DNA of 64,000 nucleotides from an uncultured Lachnospiraceae bacterium (GTDB taxonomy: Bacteria; Bacillota; Clostridia; Lachnospirales; Lachnospiraceae). Positions 33,346 to 42,334 of this stretch are shown one piece after another (within the stretch, counting starts at the first letter, position 1; every line of letters begins with the position of its first letter). Location: assembly GCA_910586125.1 (NCBI GenBank), contig CAJUHP010000003.1:73162-137161 (forward strand). Reading direction: 5' to 3'. Under the pieces are notes generated by a model. It was not told the origin of the DNA and did no database searches. It saw only the letters and a program-made list of their open reading frames with translations. The position numbers were made by a program, and so were the translations under genes.

Positions 33346-34725
33346 ATGGAAGAAAAAGACGCGGGAAGCGAATGGAGAGAGCAGGAAGAATCCAGGGAAG
33401 ATAAGGGGATGGGAGAACAGAAATCATCAAACCAGAAAAACGAGGTTTCTTTCGCCGCACATGCGAAGGAATGGATGCTGTCGGCGTGGATTCTTCTGGC
33501 GGCTTATGTGTATCTGTCCTTCCTTTCCCACGCCACAGCGCTGTCTGAATGGCTGGCATCGTGGATGAATGCAGATGACAGAGAAAATTTACTGCTGGTT
33601 GTATTTACGGCGATTTTTTTGGCGGCCGGTTTGATCTATGCGCAGGCCAGCGGTAAGAAGCCGGAGAAAAGCAGCCGGGGGTATCTGGCTATGACGGCTG
33701 CCGCCGCGCTGTGGTTTCCTCTCTTTTCCCATGGCAATCAGGAGATATATCTTTTGATGTTCCTGTTTCTAAGCGTGATGGCGGTATATTGGCTGCTGTG
33801 TATGACCGGCAGCCGCCAGGGAACGTATTTTGATGAGAGAGGAATTGCGGATGTGTATCGTGGGCTGGTGGCCCTGCCGTTTGGCGGATATCTGCAGATT
33901 TTTCGGGAATGGGGCCATTTAGCCGTCTGGGCTTCACAGAGCAGAAAACGTATGGGAAGCAGAGGCCGTCAGGCAGCTTTTGGCTTTTTTCTCAGCCTTC
34001 CGGTGTTAAGTATTCTGATCCCGGTTCTGATGGCGGCAGATCCTTATTTTCGGCATTTTATAGAAAGCGCGCTGTCCGGCGCAGGGATATTTTTTGGCCG
34101 TTGGGGGTTGTTTTCGGATCTGATAACGCTGATTCAAGTTCTGATGATAGGCTGCTATCTATATGGCCTGTTCTACAATACGGTAAACAAAAAAATGGCC
34201 TGTGAAAAAAAGCGCTGGCAGGCGCCGCAGGCGATGGTAGGCGGGATATTGGTTCCGGTTCTGGCCTTATATCTGCTCTTTTTCCTGGTGCGGCTGTTCG
34301 GCGTGGCGGGAGCCATGGATCGGATCGCCAGCGGTGATCTCTGGATCAGTACTTATGCCAGGGAAGGATTTTTTGAACTGTGCTGGGTGGCGGCAATCAA
34401 TCTGGCGCTTTTTGGAGGAATTCGCTGGTATTCCTCCGAGGCGGGAAATACGGTCCGCTCTCTGTTGTGCGGCCTGGGAGCGGAGACGCTGGCCTTTATC
34501 GGACTGGCTTTTTCCAAGATGTGGTACTATATTCAGAGTTATCACAGCTTTACGTTTAAAAGGGTGATGTGCTGCTGGCTGCTGCTTACGCTGTTTGTCT
34601 TGTTTGGGCTGATGATGGCGGAATTGTGGATGCGGCGGCTGAAAGGAGTCCGGATTGGCGTTTGGTTTGGATGCGTGACGTTTCTGCTGTTAGCTTACAG
34701 CAATCTGCCGACTTGGGCGCCGTGA
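33346..34725 (+). CDS. DUF4173 family membrane protein
   Basis: The 459-residue protein has a short charged N-terminal cytoplasmic stretch (about 40 residues) followed by about ten to twelve hydrophobic helices. The segment ISTYAREGFFELCWVAAINL is the part I associate with DUF4173 (older DUF4153) proteins. The function is unknown; these are sometimes found near sensor kinases. I placed the start at ATG 33346 after AGGAAAGGGG. A GTG three bases earlier is possible. It is followed 19 bases later by a small gene that probably shares the transcript. Confidence 0.75.
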   Translation: MEEKDAGSEWREQEESREDKGMGEQKSSNQKNEVSFAAHAKEWMLSAWILLAAYVYLSFLSHATALSEWLASWMNADDRENLLLVVFTAIFLAAGLIYAQASGKKPEKSSRGYLAMTAAAALWFPLFSHGNQEIYLLMFLFLSVMAVYWLLCMTGSRQGTYFDERGIADVYRGLVALPFGGYLQIFREWGHLAVWASQSRKRMGSRGRQAAFGFFLSLPVLSILIPVLMAADPYFRHFIESALSGAGIFFGRWGLFSDLITLIQVLMIGCYLYGLFYNTVNKKMACEKKRWQAPQAMVGGILVPVLALYLLFFLVRLFGVAGAMDRIASGDLWISTYAREGFFELCWVAAINLALFGGIRWYSSEAGNTVRSLLCGLGAETLAFIGLAFSKMWYYIQSYHSFTFKRVMCCWLLLTLFVLFGLMMAELWMRRLKGVRIGVWFGCVTFLLLAYSNLPTWAP

Positions 34726-34744
34726 GATAGAGAGGAGAGAGTCC

Positions 34745-35044
34745 ATGATTTTTGCAACGAAAAGCAATGGAAGTTATCGCGCCATTCTCTATGAGGGACG
34801 GGAATACCTTCCTTATTGTCTGGTGTCAGGCAAAGAACGGAGTACATATTTAGGCTATCTGGAAGGGGATGATATGGAGGAGATTTATAAATACAGCGGT
34901 TACTCTGCCAGAGAGTGGCTGCTGAATTATCTGGATGCGGGAAGTGACAAAAAAGCACTCCTGTACCGGGAACGAAGCGTGACGGAGATTCCAGAGGGAC
35001 TGAAGTCGGAATACGAGTGGAATGAATTTCTGCCGTTATCCTAG
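34745..35044 (+). CDS. Small unknown protein downstream of the DUF4173 gene
   Basis: The 99-residue soluble protein is rich in Tyr and Glu (EGREYLPYCL, YLGYLEGDDMEEIYKY). A strong AGAGAGGAGAGAG precedes ATG 34745, 19 bases after the DUF4173 stop, so it is likely co-transcribed. It ends two bases from the convergent DUF1294 gene. No family recognised; no membrane segment. Confidence 0.65.
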   Translation: MIFATKSNGSYRAILYEGREYLPYCLVSGKERSTYLGYLEGDDMEEIYKYSGYSAREWLLNYLDAGSDKKALLYRERSVTEIPEGLKSEYEWNEFLPLS

Positions 35045-35046
35045 TT

Positions 35047-35334
35047 TTATTGCCCTTCTGTGCAGAAAAAAGCGAAACAGAGCAGAAGGATATGTAAAAT
35101 CAGGAGAAGAGGAACTGTGACAGAAAATTTTGCCTTGCGGGTTTTGTGATGAAACCGATACATGGCGAAAAGCGCGCCAGCACTTCCGCCGCAGAAAGCC
35201 GTAAGAAGAAGCGTGCGTTCCGAAATACGCCATCTGTCCCGGATCGCCCGGCGCTTGTCAATAAAAAAGAGGATAAAAGCGGTGAGATTTACCGCAATAC
35301 AAAAGAACAGAAGAAAAAGCTGCCAGTCAGACAT
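35047..35334 (-). CDS. DUF1294 family small membrane protein
   Basis: This 95-residue protein has an N-terminal helix (about residues 5-24), the family's cytoplasmic motif FFIDKRRAIRDRWRISERTLL, a glycine-rich helix with GGSAGALFAMYRFHHKTRK, and a final helix. This is the usual DUF1294 pattern; function unknown. AAGGAGA precedes ATG 35334. It follows the XRE-membrane gene on the same strand after an 88-base gap and may be part of its transcript. Confidence 0.85.
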   Translation of the reverse strand: MSDWQLFLLFFCIAVNLTAFILFFIDKRRAIRDRWRISERTLLLTAFCGGSAGALFAMYRFHHKTRKAKFSVTVPLLLILHILLLCFAFFCTEGQ

Positions 35335-35422
35335 AAGAAAATCTCCTTGTGTATGGTTGCTGTCTTGTAACTATAACATGGACGGAGGATTTTTTCAATA
35401 GCGCCTGGGGCAGCTCTTTTCC

Positions 35423-36226
35423 TTATCGGACCATGGCTCGCGTAAAAGAAAAAAGCGCTGCGGCCAAAAGGAAAAAGATCACTAAGACGTCCCATTGATC
35501 CAGAAACGGTTCGGCAATCATTTTTGATAGCATTCCGTTGGTAATCAGCAGACATAAAATAGCAGATAAAAAGGTAATTCCAAAAGCGATCCCTTTTCTT
35601 TCTGTTCCCATGCGTTGAAAGACAGCGACAGCGCTCCACAGAAACAAAAGGAAAATGACAGATGCTGCCGTACCGATGGAAAAAACCTCTTTCGTTTCTG
35701 TCAGGCGGCTAAGCAAAAATAAATAGGGAATGATAAAAATACTCAAAGATTGTAAGCCCAGGAGGAGCCCTCTTTTGCCTAACAGGAAAACAGGGAACGA
35801 GATAACCCATGCGAGGGCAATAGAACTGACAGGAATCCATGCCCATGTAATCCGGCCGGATATAGCAAGGTTACAGATCAGGCACACCAGAATGCCTGTC
35901 AGGAGAATCCCTGAATAAAGGCTTCCTATCGTTCGCTTTTTGTTTTGTTTTTTCTCTTCCTTTCTTTTGCGGACAATCAAATGTTCCTCTGTCTTCTCTT
36001 CGCAGTCTTGTGCGGCAACGGCCTTTCCGCTCAGCAGTTCATTTGCAGAGATGCCAAGTATTTCGCACAGCGGCAGCATGATGGAGGAGTCGGGCATACT
36101 TTTTCCGGTCTCCCATTTGGATACCGCTCTGTCTGTGATATTCAGCTTTTCTGCCAATTGTGCCTGCGTGAGTTTTTTTGCTTTCCGGCATTCGGCAATA
36201 TATTTTCCGATTTCTATTTGATTCAT
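35423..36226 (-). CDS. XRE-family regulator fused to a membrane domain
   Basis: The 267-residue protein has an N-terminal Cro/C1-type helix-turn-helix (residues 1-60, IGKYIAECRKAKKLTQAQLAEKL ... ITDRAVSKWETG). A charged linker (about 70-95, RKRKEEKKQNKK) leads to about six hydrophobic helices to the end. This membrane-tethered XRE layout is common in Firmicutes, and the regulated genes are usually local. AAAGGAGAAAG precedes ATG 36226; upstream residues of the longer open frame were rejected. A TTTACA-17-TATCAT promoter is present. Confidence 0.85.
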   Translation of the reverse strand: MNQIEIGKYIAECRKAKKLTQAQLAEKLNITDRAVSKWETGKSMPDSSIMLPLCEILGISANELLSGKAVAAQDCEEKTEEHLIVRKRKEEKKQNKKRTIGSLYSGILLTGILVCLICNLAISGRITWAWIPVSSIALAWVISFPVFLLGKRGLLLGLQSLSIFIIPYLFLLSRLTETKEVFSIGTAASVIFLLFLWSAVAVFQRMGTERKGIAFGITFLSAILCLLITNGMLSKMIAEPFLDQWDVLVIFFLLAAALFSFTRAMVR

Positions 36227-36249
36227 TTTGCTTTCTCCTTTCACTGCAA

Positions 36250-36278
36250 ATGATACACCAGATTGCATGGATTGTAAA
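36250..36278 (-). promoter_or_regulatory. Promoter of the XRE-membrane regulator
   Basis: On the minus strand TTTACA (36278-36273) and TATCAT (36255-36250) are 17 bases apart. A perfect 13-base palindrome CAACCGCCGGTTG lies upstream at 36305-36317 and could be an operator. Confidence 0.6.
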
Positions 36279-36433
36279 CAAACCGGAGGTGGAAGGAAGC
36301 GGCTCAACCGCCGGTTGGGAAGACAATCCCACATCCGTTTCCTTTTTTCTATCATTTAGCACAGAAGATTGGATTTTGGACAGCAGAATCCAGGAAAATA
36401 AGGCAGGGGCAGCAAAAAAATAGAAATCCGGTC

Positions 36434-36462
36434 TTGACAAATCCTCGATTCGCCCGTATGAT
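36434..36462 (+). promoter_or_regulatory. valS promoter
   Basis: TTGACA (36434-36439) and TATGAT (36457-36462) are 17 bases apart, near consensus. Confidence 0.8.
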
Positions 36463-36469
36463 AAGAAAA

Positions 36470-36716
36470 AAGGTTGAGACGAAGAAGAGTACGCCTGCAG
36501 GCGCCCCCAGAGAGAACCGTTCACCGGCTGAGAGACGGTTTGGGACAGCACAGACGGAACGTGGCTTCGGAACCGGCGGACAGAAGGGATTGCCTGGTAA
36601 GTCTGCACGGCTGGCCCCGTTACAGGCCGAGAGGACGCAGGAATCTCTGCGTTGAAGGTAAGGTGGTACCGCGTTCTTACGCCCTTTCCGTGCTCTTGCA
36701 CGGAGGGGGCTTTTTT
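36470..36716 (+). promoter_or_regulatory. T-box leader (valine-tRNA sensing) of valS
   Basis: The leader carries the canonical T-box sequence AAGGTGGTACCGCG at 36660-36673, which binds the uncharged tRNA acceptor end, and an alternative terminator at 36681-36716. Stem I runs from about 36475. ACGAAG near 36478 can pair with CTTCGG near 36565, placing GTG (36561-36563, a valine codon) in the specifier position of the 3' strand. The specifier assignment is by eye and is the least certain part. Confidence 0.9.
36681..36716 (+). terminator. T-box regulated terminator
   Basis: The arm 36681-36693 pairs with 36698-36710 (two mismatches/wobbles), followed by six T residues. The antiterminator would use the T-box sequence just upstream. 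Confidence 0.88.
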
Positions 36717-36768
36717 GGATCTTGGCCGCCTCTGCCTGGGATACCCGTATGAGAGGAGAGAGACAAAT

Positions 36769-39414
36769 ATGAAAAAGGAACTGGAAAAAACCTATACGCC
36801 TCAGAATATAGAGGGCCGGCTGTATCAGAAATGGATGGACAAAAAATATTTTTCCGCCCATGTCAATCCGGATAAAAAACCCTTTACAGTCGTCATGCCG
36901 CCGCCCAACATCACGGGGCAGCTTCATATGGGGCATGCTCTGGACAACACCATGCAGGACATTCTGATCCGCTATAAGCGGATGCAGGGTTATGAAGCGC
37001 TGTGGCAGCCGGGGACGGATCATGCCTCCATCGCCACAGAGGTAAAAATAACCGATAAGCTGAAACAGGACGGAGTGGATAAGAACGAGCTGGGCCGCGA
37101 AGGGTTTCTGGAAAAAGCGTGGGAGTGGCGGCGCGAATACGGCGGCCGCATCATCAATCAGTTAAAGCGCATGGGGTCCTCTGCCGACTGGGACAGGGAG
37201 CGTTTCACCATGGACGAGGGCTGTTCTGACGCGGTGCAGGAGGTTTTTATCCGCCTGTACAAAAAAGGCTACATTTATAAAGGGAACCGCATCATCAACT
37301 GGTGTCCGGTGTGTGGGACTTCCATCAGCGACGCCGAGGTGGAACATGCGGAGCAGGCGGGGCATTTCTGGCACATCAAATACCCCATTGTCGGGGAGGA
37401 AGGCTATGTGGAGATCGCCACGACTCGTCCGGAGACGCTGCTCGGAGACACCGCCGTGGCGGTCAATCCTGAGGATGAGCGCTATACGCATCTGGTCGGC
37501 AAAAAGCTTCGCCTGCCGCTGACCGACCGCGAGATCCCGGTGATTGCCGACTCGTATGTGGATCGGGAGTTCGGCACGGGCTGCGTCAAGATCACGCCGG
37601 CCCACGACCCCAATGACTTTGAGGTGGGAAAACGGCATCATCTGCCGGAAATCAATATTTTAAATGACGACGCCACGATCAGCGAAGCATACGGCGGCAA
37701 GTACGCCGGTATGGACCGGTATGAGGCCAGAAAAGCCATGGTGGCGGATCTGGACGCCCAGGGGCTTTTGGTCCGCGTGGAGGATCACGTCCACAATGTC
37801 GGCACGCATGACCGCTGCAAAACGACGGTGGAGCCGATGATCAAGCCCCAGTGGTTTGTCCGGATGGACGAGATGGCGAAGCCGGCCATCGAGGCGCTTG
37901 AGAGCGGCCGTCTGAAATTTGTGCCGGAGAGCTTCGGCAAGACCTATCTGCACTGGCTGGAGAATATCCGAGACTGGTGCGTCTCCCGCCAGCTCTGGTG
38001 GGGACACCGGATTCCGGCCTGGTACTGCGCCGACTGCGGCGAGATGACGGTCGCAAAGGGAACGCTCACCGAATGTCCAAAGTGCGGCGGCGCCCATCTG
38101 ACACAGGATGAGGATACCCTTGACACTTGGTTCTCCTCCGCCCTGTGGCCTTTTTCCACGCTGGGATGGCCAAAGAAGACGGAGGAGCTGGAATATTTCT
38201 ATCCGACCGACGTGCTTGTAACCGGCTATGATATCATCTTTTTCTGGGTCATCCGTATGGTGTTTTCCGGTCTGGAGCAAACCGGCAAGGAGCCGTTCCA
38301 TACCGTACTCATGCACGGTCTGGTTCGAGATTCCCAGGGGCGCAAGATGAGCAAATCGCTGGGCAACGGCATCGATCCGCTGGAGGTGATCGACAAATAC
38401 GGCGCCGACGCGCTGCGCATGACTCTGATGACAGGCAACGCCCCCGGCAACGATATGCGTTTTTACTGGGAGCGTGTGGAAGCCAGCCGGAATTTTGCCA
38501 ATAAGGTGTGGAATGCCTCCCGTTTTATTCTGATGAATGTGGAAAAAGCGCCGGTAGCGCAGGTGGATCTGGATGCCCTGACCGATGCCGACAAATGGAT
38601 TCTGTCCGAATGCAACACGCTGGCGAAAGACGTCACCGAAAACATGGATAAATATGAGCTGGGGATTGCGCTGCAGAAGGTGTACGACTTTATCTGGGAA
38701 GAATTCTGTGACTGGTATATCGAGATGGTAAAACCCCGTCTGTACCAGGATGCGGACGCGACCAAAGCGGCGGCGCTGTGGACGCTGAAAACGGTGCTGA
38801 TTCAGTCCCTAAAGCTTCTGCATCCCTATATGCCGTTTATTTCGGAAGAGATCTTCTGCACGCTGCAGGAGGAGGAAGAATCCATCATGATTTCCTCGTG
38901 GCCGCAGTACCGGCCGGAGTGGAATTTCCCCGCGGAGGAAGAATCCGTCAGCCGGATCAAGGAGGCGGTACGCGCGATCCGCAACGTGCGCAGTTCCATG
39001 AACGTGCCGCCGTCCAAAAAAGCCCATGTGTTTGTGGTGTCGGAGGAGGAGAGAGTCCGTGAGATCTTTGAGAAAGGCCGCGTGTTTTTTGCCAGTCTCG
39101 GTTTGGCCAGCGAGGTGACGGTGCAGGCGGACCAGACGGGAATCGCGGAAGACGCCGTGTCGGCCGTGATTCATCAGGCTGTGCTTTACCTGCCCTTTGC
39201 GGAGCTGGTGGATGTGGAAAAAGAGATCGAGCGGCTGAAAAAAGAGGAGGAGCGGCTGAATAAGGAGCTGGACCGCGTAAACCATATGCTGTCCAACGAG
39301 AAGTTTGTCAGCCGTGCGCCCGAAGCCAAGATTGCCGAGGAGCGGGCAAAGCAGGAGAAATACCGGCAGATGATGGAGCAGGTACAGGAGAGGCTTTCGC
39401 AGCTCAAAGGATAA
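36769..39414 (+). CDS. valS: Valyl-tRNA synthetase
   Basis: This class-I synthetase charges tRNA-Val. The 881-residue length is standard. HIGH appears as HMGH (residues 53-56) after PPPNITGQL, and the KMSKS motif is at about 526-530 in GRKMSKSLGN. An editing domain lies between them (ATTRPETLLGDTAV). A C-terminal coiled coil (about 815-881, KEIERLKKEEERLNKEL) is typical of ValRS. ATG 36769 follows GAGAGGAGAGA. The T-box leader couples expression to uncharged tRNA-Val. Confidence 0.97.
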   Translation: MKKELEKTYTPQNIEGRLYQKWMDKKYFSAHVNPDKKPFTVVMPPPNITGQLHMGHALDNTMQDILIRYKRMQGYEALWQPGTDHASIATEVKITDKLKQDGVDKNELGREGFLEKAWEWRREYGGRIINQLKRMGSSADWDRERFTMDEGCSDAVQEVFIRLYKKGYIYKGNRIINWCPVCGTSISDAEVEHAEQAGHFWHIKYPIVGEEGYVEIATTRPETLLGDTAVAVNPEDERYTHLVGKKLRLPLTDREIPVIADSYVDREFGTGCVKITPAHDPNDFEVGKRHHLPEINILNDDATISEAYGGKYAGMDRYEARKAMVADLDAQGLLVRVEDHVHNVGTHDRCKTTVEPMIKPQWFVRMDEMAKPAIEALESGRLKFVPESFGKTYLHWLENIRDWCVSRQLWWGHRIPAWYCADCGEMTVAKGTLTECPKCGGAHLTQDEDTLDTWFSSALWPFSTLGWPKKTEELEYFYPTDVLVTGYDIIFFWVIRMVFSGLEQTGKEPFHTVLMHGLVRDSQGRKMSKSLGNGIDPLEVIDKYGADALRMTLMTGNAPGNDMRFYWERVEASRNFANKVWNASRFILMNVEKAPVAQVDLDALTDADKWILSECNTLAKDVTENMDKYELGIALQKVYDFIWEEFCDWYIEMVKPRLYQDADATKAAALWTLKTVLIQSLKLLHPYMPFISEEIFCTLQEEEESIMISSWPQYRPEWNFPAEEESVSRIKEAVRAIRNVRSSMNVPPSKKAHVFVVSEEERVREIFEKGRVFFASLGLASEVTVQADQTGIAEDAVSAVIHQAVLYLPFAELVDVEKEIERLKKEEERLNKELDRVNHMLSNEKFVSRAPEAKIAEERAKQEKYRQMMEQVQERLSQLKG

Positions 39415-39472
39415 GCGGTATGGCGCGTTTACAGCACAGAGAATCGACCTGAAAACGGAGGATAGGGAGAAC

Positions 39473-40123
39473 ATGAAAAGAGGCGCTATTTTTGATATGG
39501 ACGGCCTTCTATTTGACACAGAGCGGATTTATCAGGAAAACTGGCTTCTGACGGCCAGAGAATACGGCTTTGAGCCGCATCCGGATTTTCCGCGGGCGAT
39601 CTGCGGCACCTGCGGGGCCCACACGAGAGAGGTGATCCGCTCCTTCTATCCGTCCGTGGACGCGGAAGAATTTCTTCAGAGCTGCTTAAGACGGGTTCTT
39701 CGGCAGCAGGAGGAAGGGATAGAGGAAAAGCCTGGCGTGCGCGAGATTCTGGCCTTCTTTCAGAGCAGCGGTATCCGGCTGGCGGTAGCCAGCAGCAGCG
39801 CGCATGCGCAGATCGAAAAAAATCTGAGCCGGGCCGGACTTCGCCCCTGCTTTGACGCGGTAGTCAGCGGCGACCAGGTAAAAAAGGGCAAGCCGGAGCC
39901 GGATATCTTTCTGGAAGCCGCCCGCCGTCTTGACCTGCCGCCGCAGGACTGCTATGTGTTTGAAGACGGGATCAACGGCATTCTGGCCGGGGCGAGAGCC
40001 GGCTGCGCTGCCGTCATGATCCCCGACCTTCTTGCCCCGGATGAGAAGACGCGCAGCGTCTGCGCCGGGATTTTTGACAGCCTGTCCTGCGCGATGGCGG
40101 CGATTGCCCGGGGAGAATTGTAA
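39473..40123 (+). CDS. HAD-superfamily phosphatase (beta-phosphoglucomutase-like)
   Basis: The 216-residue protein has the HAD motifs in order: DMDGLLFDTE (D8 nucleophile, D10 acid/base), ASSSAH (motif II), KKGKPEPDIF (motif III lysine) and FEDGINGILAG (motif IV acids). A helical cap lies between motifs I and II. This is the subfamily IA with PGM-like members; the substrate may be a sugar phosphate, but this is not determinable. It lies 58 bases after valS without an obvious terminator. GGAGGATAGGGAGA precedes ATG 39473. Confidence 0.88.
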   Translation: MKRGAIFDMDGLLFDTERIYQENWLLTAREYGFEPHPDFPRAICGTCGAHTREVIRSFYPSVDAEEFLQSCLRRVLRQQEEGIEEKPGVREILAFFQSSGIRLAVASSSAHAQIEKNLSRAGLRPCFDAVVSGDQVKKGKPEPDIFLEAARRLDLPPQDCYVFEDGINGILAGARAGCAAVMIPDLLAPDEKTRSVCAGIFDSLSCAMAAIARGEL

Positions 40124-40274
40124 CGCACTGCGGTATGAACCGAACGAATCTGATGTCTGACAGATTGCTATCCCGAAGGCTGTCGAAAAAAATTTAAAAA
40201 AAAGATAGCGCAAACAGAGAAGATATGATATTCTAACAGGGAATGTAGGATAGCAGCCAGAAGGGAGTAATCTT

Positions 40275-40418
40275 ATGATACAATTTGAAGAAGAACTGGC
40301 GAAGTTCAAACCCAGCAAGGAGATCGACGAGGTAGAGAACATTTTGCGCAGCCAGACCGTGGCTGATATGACAGATATCCTGGCGGAGATCATGGAAGAG
40401 AAAAGGAAAGAGCAGTAG
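40275..40418 (+). CDS. 47-residue small acidic protein upstream of the TPR gene
   Basis: ATG 40275 to TAG 40416-40418 encodes a 47-residue, highly charged helical protein (starts MIQFEEELAKF, ends EEKRKEQ). AGAAGGGAGTAA gives a good ribosome-binding site. The next start codon, ATG 40419, immediately follows the stop, implying translational coupling with the zinc-ribbon/TPR protein. No family recognised. Confidence 0.7.
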   Translation: MIQFEEELAKFKPSKEIDEVENILRSQTVADMTDILAEIMEEKRKEQ

Positions 40419-41807
40419 ATGAACTGTTTTCATTGTGGCAATCGTTTGGGCAAGAGCGACATGTGTCTGACCTGCGGGCAGGATGTCCGGTTATTTAAAA
40501 AGATTGTAGCCGCCTCCTGGCGATATTATGATGAGGCGCTGAAAAAAGCACGCAACCGGGATTTGAGCGGCACCGTGGAGGAACTGAAAAACAGTCTGGT
40601 TCTCTACAAAAAGAATACGGAGGCCCGCAACCTGTTGGGGCTCATCTACTATGAGATGGGAGATATCGCGGAAGCTCTGATTCAGTGGGTGATCAGCGAC
40701 AATCTGGACCCGGATTCCCATCACGCCGCCTCGCTCTTATCCAAAGTGCAGTCGGATCAGGTGGAACTGCAAAAGGGCAGCCTGATGGTGCGCAAGTATA
40801 ATCAGGCGCTGCGCTATGTGCAGGGGGACAGCGAGGATCTGGCGCTTTTGCAGCTCAATAAAGTTCTTGACATCAATCCCCGCATGGTCAAGGGCAATCT
40901 TTTGATGGCGCTTTTGCAGCTCAAGGCTGGGCAGCCCGATAAGGCCGAGAAATATGTCCGTGCGGTTTTAAAGGTGGATCGCACCAATGTTACGGCGCTG
41001 CGCTATGAGGGGGAGCTTCACACAAAGGAGACGCGCAAGGCAGCGGTAAAGGAGAAGGAAAAAATCACAGTCAGCAAGGACGCCGAGGTACGCCGCGGGC
41101 TGAGCGGAGACGATGTGATTGTTCCCACCTATAAGGAGAGCAAGATCGGTCTGATGACGGTTTTTGAGGTTTTGGCCGGTCTGATTCTGGGAGCCCTGCT
41201 GGTGGCTTATCTGATCATGCCGTCCCGGATCAGCAGCCTGAAAGCGGACTTCAATGCGACGATCAGCTCCTACAATGAGCGCCTGTCGGCCAGGGAAGCG
41301 ATCATTGCGGCGGGGGAGGCGGAGATTGAGGAGCTGAAAAAGCGGATTTCCGGTCTGGAAGAGGATGTGGATTCAGCGAAGGACAGTTCTGTCGCCGTGC
41401 GGGAAGAGTACAATAAGCTGCTTCAAGCTTACCGGGCCTGTTATGCGAACGAGTATCTGCAGGGAGCCCGGATTTATCTGACCATCGACGGCCAGGCGGT
41501 CGCGGACCGGGTGTTTCGGGAGAGTTATCAGGTTTTAGCGGACGAGTTTACGCAGAACGGTTATACCGTACTTCTGCAGGCGGGCAGAAATCAATATGAT
41601 CAGCGCCATTATCAGGAAGCCACAGAATATTTTGCGACCTGCCTGGAGTTGGCGTCAGAAGAGGACAGCGTCGAAGCCCGCTTCTGGATGGGGCTGGCCT
41701 ATGTGAATCTGGCGGATCGGGAGACGGCCAAAACTTATTTTGAATCGGTTATCGAGATCGCGCCGGAGAGCAGTTATGCGGCGCAGAGCCTCCAGTTTAT
41801 CCAATAA
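40419..41807 (+). CDS. Zinc-ribbon, TPR and coiled-coil membrane protein
   Basis: The 462-residue protein begins with a short zinc ribbon (CFHCG ... CLTCG, residues 3-20). A cytoplasmic TPR block follows (about 35-200, with EARNLLGLIYYEMGDIAEAL and KAEKYVRAVLKVD), then one transmembrane helix (about 243-265). An external coiled coil (about 270-330) precedes a second TPR-like pair at the C-terminus (YQEATEYFATCLELA ... AKTYFESVIEIAPES). This suggests an envelope scaffold with partners on both faces; no specific function is known to me. It is coupled to the 47-residue gene and precedes the spoIIA operon. Confidence 0.75.
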   Translation: MNCFHCGNRLGKSDMCLTCGQDVRLFKKIVAASWRYYDEALKKARNRDLSGTVEELKNSLVLYKKNTEARNLLGLIYYEMGDIAEALIQWVISDNLDPDSHHAASLLSKVQSDQVELQKGSLMVRKYNQALRYVQGDSEDLALLQLNKVLDINPRMVKGNLLMALLQLKAGQPDKAEKYVRAVLKVDRTNVTALRYEGELHTKETRKAAVKEKEKITVSKDAEVRRGLSGDDVIVPTYKESKIGLMTVFEVLAGLILGALLVAYLIMPSRISSLKADFNATISSYNERLSAREAIIAAGEAEIEELKKRISGLEEDVDSAKDSSVAVREEYNKLLQAYRACYANEYLQGARIYLTIDGQAVADRVFRESYQVLADEFTQNGYTVLLQAGRNQYDQRHYQEATEYFATCLELASEEDSVEARFWMGLAYVNLADRETAKTYFESVIEIAPESSYAAQSLQFIQ

Positions 41808-41859
41808 CGCCTGGGAGGCCGGAGGTGTCACAAACCTGTCCGGCAAAATACAAAAGAAG

Positions 41860-41908
41860 AAAGCACATGCTGCAAAGGAAGAAAACTCTTTTTGGTGTGT
41901 GCTTTTTT
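41860..41908 (+). terminator. Probable terminator after the TPR gene
   Basis: AAAGCACA (41860-41867) pairs with TGTGCTTT (41898-41905) over a long A/T-rich loop that can form a small inner helix. T residues run to 41908. It lies just before spoIIAA, so it may also overlap the sporulation promoter region. Confidence 0.5.
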
Positions 41909-41939
41909 GGTGCAAAACAATGGCTTTCAGGAGGATGAC

Positions 41940-42260
41940 ATGAGCGAACAAATATCCTATGAAAAGAGGCAGGGAACGCTGTATCTGCATCTGCCGCCGG
42001 AAATTGATCATCACAGCAGCCGCGAGATTCGGGATAAAACGGAGGAATACCTGCGGGAGAGCGGAATCCGCCGGATTGTTTTTGATTTTTCCCGGACAAC
42101 CTTTATGGACAGTTCCGGGATCGGGGCCTTGCTGGGGCGGTATAAACGCATGAAGGAGAGGGGAGGAAGCGTAGCCGTGTGCGGCGTCGATGAACGAATC
42201 CGGCGGCTTCTGCGGATTTCCGGCGTAGACCGGCTGATTCCCGAGACAAAAGAGGCGTAG
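41940..42260 (+). CDS. spoIIAA: Anti-sigma F factor antagonist
   Basis: SpoIIAA frees sigma-F in the forespore by binding SpoIIAB when dephosphorylated. The 106-residue STAS-domain protein has the phosphorylation site in FMDSSGIG, with S58 in the position of the known regulatory serine. CAGGAGGA precedes ATG 41940; the longer open frame upstream is a shadow over the terminator. It is the first gene of spoIIAA-spoIIAB-sigF. A sigma-H/Spo0A promoter would be expected, but none was clear by eye. Confidence 0.94.
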   Translation: MSEQISYEKRQGTLYLHLPPEIDHHSSREIRDKTEEYLRESGIRRIVFDFSRTTFMDSSGIGALLGRYKRMKERGGSVAVCGVDERIRRLLRISGVDRLIPETKEA

Positions 42261-42334
42261 CTTGACCGACAGCCGAAGAACGAAAAACGAATAACGAATA
42301 ACGGCCTGAAAGGGCGTCAGAAAGGGAGATAAGG

